Shown one piece after another: positions 1 to 5,528 of a stretch of DNA of 6,866 bases. A program made the position numbers and the translations under genes. The DNA comes from Actinomycetota bacterium (GTDB lineage: Bacteria; Actinomycetota; Acidimicrobiia; Acidimicrobiales; Acidimicrobiaceae): contig ML178766.1 of assembly GCA_004366215.1 (NCBI GenBank), positions 4,518 through 11,383 on the forward strand. The letters are read 5' to 3'. Each line of letters opens with the position of its first letter. The stretch's first letter is position 1. The notes beneath the pieces were generated by a model. The model was not told the origin of the DNA. It saw nothing but the letters and a program-made list of their open reading frames with translations, and made no database searches.

Positions 1-305
1 GAGGCACGGGCGCTGCGATGGTGTGTACCTTCGGCGACCTGACAGACGTGACGTGGTGGCGCGAGGCGGCCTTGCCGTTGCGGATCGTCGTCGATCGGAG
101 CGGTCGACTCGTTCGAGAGCTCGACTTCGCAGCCTTCGGCTCACGGGACACTGCTGGTGCTGCTCGCGCGTACGCGCGCATCGCCGGGCAGACGACGACC
201 GAGGCGCGAGCCACCATCGCCTCGCTCCTCGAAGAGGCGGGTGTGCTGCGCGGCGTGGAGCGCGTTCGCCACGCCGTCAAGCACTACGAGAAAGGTGAGC
301 GGCCT
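1..305 (+). CDS. valS: Valine--tRNA ligase, upstream fragment (end of the editing domain); truncated at the window edge and frame-broken at its 3' end
   Basis: ValS charges tRNA-Val with valine in the cytoplasm and hydrolyses mischarged threonine. The frame is open from the first full codon (position 3) and gives about 101 residues, starting with GTGAAMVCTFGD and continuing LTDVTWWRE. This is a hallmark block near the end of the ValS CP1 editing insertion. It ends with VKHYEKGERP, where family members continue into a conserved block containing RQW(F/Y). Here the similarity stops at position 305. The same frame runs on to a stop at 513-515, but those residues (PAARPAARAS and onward) are out-of-frame junk, because valS similarity resumes in another frame at 307. 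The N-terminal catalytic half with the HIGH motif lies left of the window. I see one gene interrupted by a small deletion, not two genes. Confidence 0.93.
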
Positions 306-309
306 CCCG
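303..309 (+). other. Frame-breaking deletion junction inside valS
   Basis: Only four bases separate the last valS codon of the upstream frame (CCT, 303-305, the P of GERP) from the conserved LRDRL at 310 in the other frame. Related enzymes have about 19 residues there, including a strongly conserved RQW(F/Y) segment. The simplest reading is loss of roughly 50-53 bp (a number of the form 3n+2). Sequence on both sides is intact and shows no other decay. The estimate comes from remembered family sequences, not from an alignment. Confidence 0.8.
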
Positions 310-1686
310 CTGCGCGACCGGCTGCTCGAGCGAGCGCACCAGCTCGAGTGGTTCCCTCCTCACATGCGGGTGCGGCTCGAAGACTGGATTCGCGGCCTGA
401 ACCAGGATTGGAACGTATCGCGCCAGCGCTTCTTTGGGATCCCCATCCCGGTGTGGTACCCCGTACGCGCGGACGGGAGCGTCGACTGGAGTCGTCCGAT
501 CCTACCAGAGGCTGACGAGCTCCCTGTCGATCCCCAGGCTGAGGCCCCCCGGGGCTACGTCGAGGAGCAGCGAGGCAAGCCGCGTGGCTTCGTCGGTGAT
601 CCCGACGTGCTCGACACGTGGGCGACCTCGTCGCTGACCCCCCAGATCGCGGGCGGCTGGGGCACCGATCCAGAGCGCTTCGCGAAGCTCTTCCCGATGG
701 ACCTGCGCCCTCAGGGCCAAGAGATCATCCGTACGTGGCTGTTCTACACCCTCGTGCGAGCAGAGCTGAGCTTTGGCTCCCTGCCGTGGCGGCGGACGCT
801 CATCTCCGGGTGGGTGCTTGATCCCGATCGAAAGAAGATGTCGAAGTCGCGCGGCAACGTCGTGACGCCGATGCCGCTCGTCGAGCGCTTCGGTGCTGAC
901 GCGCTGCGCCACTGGGCTGCCAATGGGCGCCCAGGCGTCGACACCGCGGCCGACGAGTCGCAGATGCGTGTCGGTCGTCGTCTCGCGATCAAGTTGGCCA
1001 ACGTGAGCCGCTTTGCGCTCCAACGGGTCGCTGCAGGTGCGACCGCGCAGCCAGCGAGGAATGAGCTCGACGCATCCGAGCTCGCCGCGCTCGATCTCGC
1101 GATCGGCGCTGCGACGGAGTTCCTCGATGCCCACGACTACGCCTCGGCTCTCGGGGTCCTCGAAGAACACTTCTGGTCGTTCTGCGACAACTACGTCGAG
1201 CTCGTCAAGGTTCGCAGCTACGGCGACGACACTCCGGGCCGCTCCTCAGCGCTACTCGCGCTCGAGGTGAGCACCGAGCTGCTCGTGCGGGCCTTTGCGC
1301 CCTACCTGCCGTTCGTCACCGAAGAGGTGTGGTCGTGGTTTCGCGATGGGTTCGTCCACCGAGCCGCCTGGCCGCAGCCGGGGGAGGCTCTAAGGCGCTA
1401 CAGTTCGGCGCTCGGTCGCGAGGTCGATGCTTCTCTCAGCGTTCGTGAGGCCGTGACGTGGGCGCTTGGCCAGGTTCGACGTGCAAAGACCGAGGCACAG
1501 CGCTCGCTGCGATCGCCCGTCCGTCGAGCCGTGCTCCACGTGCCCGAGGCCTGGGTTCGCGCGATCGACGTGGCGCGAGATGACCTCGTCGCAGCAGGGG
1601 GTATTGAGCAGCTCGAGCTGCAGGTCGCCAGCACGCCCAGCGCGGCGGTCGAGCTTGGCGAGGCCGATGCCCAGGGGCGCACCTAG
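307..1686 (+). CDS. valS: Valine--tRNA ligase, downstream fragment (KMSKS catalytic part and anticodon-binding domain)
   Basis: Similarity to ValS resumes at position 307 (PLRDRLLERAHQLEW) in the frame one base ahead of the upstream fragment and runs 459 codons to a TAG stop. In order it has the NQDWNVSRQRFFG(I/V)P block (about 400-440), DTWATSSLTPQ (about 613-645), the region around RPQGQEIIRTWLF, and the KMSKS signature (835-849) that binds ATP. The helical anticodon-binding domain follows, with FWSFCDNYVELVK and APYLPFVTEEVW. The protein ends soon after the last conserved segment (AGGIEQLELQV) without an obvious long C-terminal coiled coil. That fits the shorter ValS type found in Streptomyces and archaea rather than the E. 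coli type. No native start exists here; in-frame GTG 295 or ATG 364 could initiate a fragment, but that protein would lack the HIGH motif and editing domain. The gene converges with the minus-strand operon. Confidence 0.95.
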   Translation, partial: PLRDRLLERAHQLEWFPPHMRVRLEDWIRGLNQDWNVSRQRFFGIPIPVWYPVRADGSVDWSRPILPEADELPVDPQAEAPRGYVEEQRGKPRGFVGDPDVLDTWATSSLTPQIAGGWGTDPERFAKLFPMDLRPQGQEIIRTWLFYTLVRAELSFGSLPWRRTLISGWVLDPDRKKMSKSRGNVVTPMPLVERFGADALRHWAANGRPGVDTAADESQMRVGRRLAIKLANVSRFALQRVAAGATAQPARNELDASELAALDLAIGAATEFLDAHDYASALGVLEEHFWSFCDNYVELVKVRSYGDDTPGRSSALLALEVSTELLVRAFAPYLPFVTEEVWSWFRDGFVHRAAWPQPGEALRRYSSALGREVDASLSVREAVTWALGQVRRAKTEAQRSLRSPVRRAVLHVPEAWVRAIDVARDDLVAAGGIEQLELQVASTPSAAVELGEADAQGRT

Positions 1687-1732
1687 AGATGTCTCACGTC
1701 CCTGGATGGAATGGACCCTTGAAGGGGGACAA

Positions 1733-2122
1733 CTAGCTCGCGTCAGAGGCTACCTGGAGCGAGCGGTCGGTGGCGAGCTCGCGGCTTGGCACGTCGCGAG
1801 CGATTGATCCCTTACGGCGGAGCTCCGCGTGGAAGATGTGGCGAAGGATGGACAAGGCGTCGAGGATCTCAGGGTAGCGCAGTCGGTACCACACGTTTGC
1901 GCCCTCTCGCTGGGCTTCAATGATGCCGCGATCTCGCAGCACGGCGAGGTGCTGCGAGACGTTGGCCTGTGGCGCTCCGATGAGCGAGACGAGCTCGCTC
2001 ACCGTGCGCGGAGCCTCGCCGAGGATGAGGAGGATGAGGATGCGCTTTGGCTCGTTGAGCGCCTTGCACATCATCGGGACGAACTCCTCGAGCTCGTGCT
2101 GGGTCACCTCCATTGCACCCAT
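1733..2122 (-). CDS. ArsR-type winged helix-turn-helix transcriptional regulator
   Basis: This is a 129-residue cytosolic DNA-binding protein if it starts at ATG 2122 (MGAMEVTQHE), or 126 residues from the second ATG at 2113. Neither start has a strong ribosome-binding site; an AGG overlapping the upstream gene's stop lies about 9 nt before ATG 2122, so translational coupling is plausible. The N-terminal helix contains KALNEPKRILILLIL (about 20-34). The helix-turn-helix spans about residues 40-65, with recognition helix PQANVSQHLAVLRDRG, followed by the wing GIIEAQREGANVWYRL. This order is typical of the ArsR/SmtB fold. The classical ELCVCDL metal site is absent: the equivalent segment reads VSELVSLIG and the only cysteine is C19. 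Arsenite or cadmium sensing of the classical type is therefore unlikely and the ligand is unknown. It is the last gene of the AAA+/VWA operon, 10 bp behind the VWA gene, and may regulate that operon (inference). Confidence 0.9.
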   Translation of the reverse strand: MGAMEVTQHELEEFVPMMCKALNEPKRILILLILGEAPRTVSELVSLIGAPQANVSQHLAVLRDRGIIEAQREGANVWYRLRYPEILDALSILRHIFHAELRRKGSIARDVPSRELATDRSLQVASDAS

Positions 2123-2132
2123 GGCAGCGAGC

Positions 2133-4076
2133 CTACTCGGCTCGGTGCGGAGCGGGACCAGCTCGGTGACGCGCGTCGAGGAAGTCACGGAGGAGCACCT
2201 GACCGAGCTCACCCTCACCTGGGTAGTACGCTCTGCCACGGTTGAGCGCCACGAGTTGGTCCACGAAGTCGCGCAGCCTGGGGTCTCGCGAGAGGACGAA
2301 GACGCTGATGTCGATGTGGGCTCGCGTGGCGCGTACGACCTCGGCGAGCGTGCGGCGAAGGGTCTCGCGCGTCGGGGGGTAGGCAAAGCGCACCTGACCG
2401 TCGTCGTCGACGTGCGCCGTCGGCTCGCCATCGGTCACGAGGAGGAGCTGACGACGTCCACGCACGCGGCTGAGGCGGCGGCGTGCGAGCGCGAGCGCGT
2501 GCGCGATGTTCGTCCCGTAGGCGTAGTCCCACTGCGCACGCGGTAGCTCCTCGACGCGCAGCTCTCGGGCCAGCTCCGAGAAGACGATGACACCGAAGTC
2601 GTCGGTCGGGAACCGACCACGTACCAGCGCCGCGAGTGCGAGCGCGACGCGCTTAGCTGGCAGGAAGGTGTCGTTGAGTGGCATCGACAGCGAGAGGTCC
2701 AGGGCGAGCACCGTCCCTCGACGCTCTCGGTGGTCGACCTCCTCGATGAGGAAGTCGTCAGGGTCCAGCGTGAGCGGGAGCTGTGGGCCCTGACGGAGGA
2801 GCGCGTTGCGCACGGTGTCGGTCACAGCGAGTCGAAACGCGTCTCCCGGCTGCCAGGGGCGTCGCTCGCCCGTGAGCTCGATGCCGACACCTCGCTCACG
2901 GACCTCGTGGGCGCCAAGGAGCCGAGTGGTACCGCTGGCAGTGAGGTCGCGCATGAGCACGTCGCCGAGCCGCCACAGCGCCCGAGGTGACAACTCCAGC
3001 GATCCTGCGCGGCGGTCAATGAACCCAGCGTCGCGAAGGATGCGGCCGAGGTGGCTGAGGCGATCGAGGTGTTCGGCAGCGTCACGACCGAGGACGTCCT
3101 CGACCTCGGTGAGGTCGAGTGCGGCGAGGCGGTCCGGCGTCGATGCCTGACTGAGCGCTGCTTCGAGGGCGTCGAGCCGTCCGATCTCCGCGAGCACCTC
3201 GCTCAGCGCTCCGAGCGGTATGGCCTCGGTACCGCGAAACCCCAGTGGTGTGGGCTCGTGGCCCCCGACTCGCGAGAGCGCCTGCGCGAGTCGATCGAGG
3301 GCTGCTACGACCTCGGGAGAGCCGCTGAGCGCCGCTGTCAGCCGTTCGAAGGCTCGGCGAGCCTCACCGTCGAGGGAGGCGAGCAGGCGGTCGAGGTCAT
3401 GTCGGTCGGCAAGGAGCCGGGCCAAGAGCTCGTCGAAGGACTCGCCAGACGCGAGGAGGCCCGGGTAGCGTCCCTGAAACGTACGCAGCGCCTCGTCGAT
3501 CGGCTCCCCCGCTGCGAAGCGCTCGACGAGGGACGCAAGCTCCTCGAGCATGGCGGTGAGGTCAGCACCACCTCCACCTTCGAGCGCGTCAGCCAGAGTG
3601 TTCCAGGCGCGTCCGAGGGCCGACGAGCGCAGTTCGCGTAGGAGGTTCTCAAACCGCTCGCCGGCGTTGGGATCGAGGAATTCGTAGCGCTCGAGAGCCG
3701 AGAGGCGCTCAGCGAGATCCCAGCTCAAAGCGTCAAGTTCGAGCTCGGCGAGCAGGTGTGTCTCGTCGCCGGTAGCTGCGTAGGCCCTGTGTCGGGCGGC
3801 GCGCTCCTCGCTGACGATCGCGTCGAGCTCGTCGCGAAGGGACGAGAGCGTCGCGGCTGGGTCGTAGCGTCGCAGCAGGGCGTCTCGGCGAGCGCGCAGC
3901 TGCTCGAGCATCGAGGCGAGACCGGGTGTCGCGCCGAAGCCCTCCCGCACGAGCCGAGCGAGAGCGGAGGCGAGGTCGCCGTCGTAGGCAAGGTCATCAG
4001 CCAGAGCACGCAGGATGTCGTCGGCGGAGGGTTCTTCGGGCGGCGGGTCGACACCGCCGTAGCGAATGATGCGCAC
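2133..4076 (-). CDS. VWA (von Willebrand factor A) domain protein, partner of the MoxR-type AAA+ ATPase
   Basis: This is a 647-residue, probably cytosolic protein with no signal peptide or membrane segment. It starts at GTG 4076, preceded by GGGAG at a 6-nt spacing. Residues 1-350 are mostly charged, Leu/Ala-rich helix. A conserved-looking block LELSPRALWRLGDVLMRDL (about 359-378) follows, then the C-terminal VWA domain (about 452-635). The metal-binding MIDAS site is complete: D460-L-S462-L-S464, T522 (in YGTNIAHAL) and D549 (in VTDGEPTAH). VWA proteins of this layout recruit a client for a MoxR/Mg-chelatase-like ATPase ring. The size and motifs recall M. tuberculosis Rv0959, whose function is unsettled. 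It lies 2 bp downstream of the ATPase gene, so the two are surely co-translated. It could loosely be called a chelatase D-like subunit, but no chlorophyll or cobalamin genes are present to support metal chelation. Confidence 0.93.
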   Translation of the reverse strand: MRIIRYGGVDPPPEEPSADDILRALADDLAYDGDLASALARLVREGFGATPGLASMLEQLRARRDALLRRYDPAATLSSLRDELDAIVSEERAARHRAYAATGDETHLLAELELDALSWDLAERLSALERYEFLDPNAGERFENLLRELRSSALGRAWNTLADALEGGGGADLTAMLEELASLVERFAAGEPIDEALRTFQGRYPGLLASGESFDELLARLLADRHDLDRLLASLDGEARRAFERLTAALSGSPEVVAALDRLAQALSRVGGHEPTPLGFRGTEAIPLGALSEVLAEIGRLDALEAALSQASTPDRLAALDLTEVEDVLGRDAAEHLDRLSHLGRILRDAGFIDRRAGSLELSPRALWRLGDVLMRDLTASGTTRLLGAHEVRERGVGIELTGERRPWQPGDAFRLAVTDTVRNALLRQGPQLPLTLDPDDFLIEEVDHRERRGTVLALDLSLSMPLNDTFLPAKRVALALAALVRGRFPTDDFGVIVFSELARELRVEELPRAQWDYAYGTNIAHALALARRRLSRVRGRRQLLLVTDGEPTAHVDDDGQVRFAYPPTRETLRRTLAEVVRATRAHIDISVFVLSRDPRLRDFVDQLVALNRGRAYYPGEGELGQVLLRDFLDARHRAGPAPHRAE

Positions 4077-4078
4077 GG

Positions 4079-5464
4079 CTAACTCCCGTACCTAGCCGAG
4101 CGACCGGCTTCCTGCTTGCCGAGGCGACGCATGGCTACGAGGCCCTCGAGGGCAAGCTCTGCTACGACGCCAGGCTCGGCGTTCCCACCTGGTGTGGCGA
4201 CGAACTCCGCGAGAGCGGGCCGCGCCTCGAGGAGGGGTGCCCAGGAGGCGAGTGGTGCCTCGGTGTCAACCGAGAGTGGTCGGGCGTTCGTCTCCTCGAT
4301 GAGCGCAGTGGGGTCGCGGTGCCCGAGGTGCTCTCGGTAGAGCGCTACCACGGCCTGGCTGAGGAGCTGCGTGACGAGCTCCCGCTCTGTCGTGTCCGGA
4401 GTCTCGAGTTCGATCTTGCCTGCGAAGGCGGCGATGGCAGCGTGCGCATCGTAGAGGCGTGCTTTGGGAACCCGCTCACCGTGGCGCACGGCACGCACGA
4501 GCGCAGCCGCCGCGATCGACTCGCGAGCGGCGATGGAACCGCGCACCGAGACCCCCGAGTAGTGCGAGATCGCAGGATGGCGACGAGCGAAGTGTGCGAG
4601 CGTCGCGACGAGCTCGTCGATTAGGCGACTGATCTGAATCGACGCGTCAGGGAGGCGTGCCTCTTGGTGCATGATGGCCACCTCGTCGTCGACCGAGACG
4701 GGGTAGTGCGTGCGAAGCTGGGTGCCAAAGCGATCCTTGAGCGGCGTGATGAGGCGACCGCGCGCGGTGTAGTCCTCTGGGTTCGCGCTCGCGAGAACGA
4801 CGACATCGAGAGCGAGGCGCAGGCGCACACCTCGCACCTGCACGTCGCGTTCCTCGAGCGCATCGAGCAAGCCGACCTGGATGCGCTCGGGAAGGTCCGG
4901 CAGTTCGTTGACCGCGAAGATGCCGCGGTGCGATCGAGCGAGCAGGCCGAACGTGATGACCTCGGGGTCGTCGAGGGTGTGGCCTTGGGCCACCCTGATC
5001 GGGTCGACTTCACCGACGAGGTCGGCGATGGTCGTGTCGGGTGTGGCGAGCTTCTCGTTGTAGCGAGCACGCCGAGCTACCCAGTGAATCGGAGTACGCG
5101 CGCCGAGCTCGGCGACCCTAGCGCGCGTCGCTGGCAAGATCGGAGACCAGGGGTCCTCGTTGAGCGGGGATCCCTCGACAGCGGGCACCTCCGGGTCGAG
5201 GAGCTCGCCGATGGAGCGGAGGATGCGCGTCTTGCCCTGGCCACGCTCACCGAGCACGATGACGTCGTGACCACTCACGAGCGCGAGGGTGAGCTCGGGC
5301 AGGACGGTCTCCTCGTAGCCGACCAGACCTGGCAGCACCGGCTGGCCACGCCGTACGCGCTCGAGGACCTGGTCGCGGAGCTCTTCCCGTACGGAGCGAG
5401 GCTGCCATCCCAGCCGCTCGAGGTCACCGAGCGTTCGAGGAAGGTCGTCCGTTGGGGCGCGCAC
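4079..5464 (-). CDS. MoxR / Mg-chelatase I-like AAA+ ATPase
   Basis: This is a 461-residue cytosolic AAA+ ATPase and the first gene of the operon. Visible elements are an N-terminal helical lead (1-45), LVGYEETVLPEL (47-58), Walker A GERGQGKT (72-79), a Walker B-like strand GIFAVNELPDL (181-191), sensor 1 in LASANPEDY (N228), and a probable arginine finger in PLKDRF (R245). A sensor 2-like SHYSGVSVRG (about 300-309) follows. The helical lid region runs to the C-terminus. The Walker B position has Asn-Glu (N186-E187) rather than Asp-Glu; I recall NELPDL as common in this subfamily. Length and motifs resemble M. tuberculosis Rv0958, annotated as a possible Mg-chelatase. Such ATPases form hexameric rings that remodel or metallate clients together with a VWA protein. 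The start is GTG 5464: the frame closes 7 codons upstream and no other start codon occurs until about residue 43. There is no well-spaced ribosome-binding site, so the transcript may be leaderless. Confidence 0.93.
   Translation of the reverse strand: MRAPTDDLPRTLGDLERLGWQPRSVREELRDQVLERVRRGQPVLPGLVGYEETVLPELTLALVSGHDVIVLGERGQGKTRILRSIGELLDPEVPAVEGSPLNEDPWSPILPATRARVAELGARTPIHWVARRARYNEKLATPDTTIADLVGEVDPIRVAQGHTLDDPEVITFGLLARSHRGIFAVNELPDLPERIQVGLLDALEERDVQVRGVRLRLALDVVVLASANPEDYTARGRLITPLKDRFGTQLRTHYPVSVDDEVAIMHQEARLPDASIQISRLIDELVATLAHFARRHPAISHYSGVSVRGSIAARESIAAAALVRAVRHGERVPKARLYDAHAAIAAFAGKIELETPDTTERELVTQLLSQAVVALYREHLGHRDPTALIEETNARPLSVDTEAPLASWAPLLEARPALAEFVATPGGNAEPGVVAELALEGLVAMRRLGKQEAGRSARYGS
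4083..4087 (-). promoter_or_regulatory. Ribosome-binding site that decides the GTG start of the VWA gene
   Basis: On the minus strand GGGAG stands 6 nt before the GTG at 4076. It lies inside the last two codons (GGG AGT) of the ATPase gene, whose TAG stop ends at 4079. The site supports the GTG start and indicates coupled translation of the ATPase and its VWA partner. Confidence 0.7.
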
Positions 5465-5528
5465 CCTTGGAAGCCTAGGGCGCTACCACCAGAGTGATTC
5501 GTCTCTCACCTCAAGAACGGGTAAGACT
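5465..5528. promoter_or_regulatory. Divergent intergenic region carrying promoters for the AAA+/VWA/ArsR operon and sdhA
   Basis: These 64 bp separate the divergent starts, so both promoters must lie here or within the flanking 5' ends. On the minus strand TAGGCT (5472-5477) ends 7 nt before the operon's GTG. It matches the actinobacterial -10 pattern TANNNT at the distance expected for a leaderless transcript, but no convincing -35 is seen. A small inverted repeat GTGA-N8-TCAC (5494-5509) lies near the middle. No clear promoter was found for sdhA, and the stretch before its ATG (aagaacgggtaagact) lacks a strong ribosome-binding site. Confidence 0.45.

Noticed and set aside
1698..1730. Possible terminator hairpin between valS and the ArsR-type gene (GTCCC at 1698-1702 with GGGAC at 1726-1730, and an inner CCCT/AGGG)
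   Set aside because: Stems are only 4-5 bp, the outer loop is 23 nt and no T-tract follows on either strand. It is too weak to call.
1689..1736. A 15-codon open frame (MSHVPGWNGPLKGDN) just after the valS stop
   Set aside because: It has no ribosome-binding site and is too short to distinguish from chance.
2021..2041. Purine-rich repeat of GAGGAT units on the plus strand
   Set aside because: It is explained by the Ile/Leu codons of the hydrophobic run ILILLIL in the ArsR-type protein (residues 28-34); it is coding, not a regulatory repeat.
1920..2546. Long plus-strand open frames opposite the ArsR-type and VWA genes (also 3051-3641)
   Set aside because: They are rich in Arg/Glu/Ser without domains and overlap well-supported genes on the other strand.
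2133..5464. Reading the AAA+/VWA pair as true magnesium or cobalt chelatase subunits
   Set aside because: No tetrapyrrole or cobalamin genes and no large H subunit are in the window; the motifs only support the broader MoxR/VWA class.
4664..5497. A 277-codon open frame on the plus strand opposite the AAA+ ATPase gene
   Set aside because: It mirrors the ATPase codons, shows no recognisable family and has the composition of an antisense shadow in high-GC DNA. The minus-strand product has all the AAA+ motifs.
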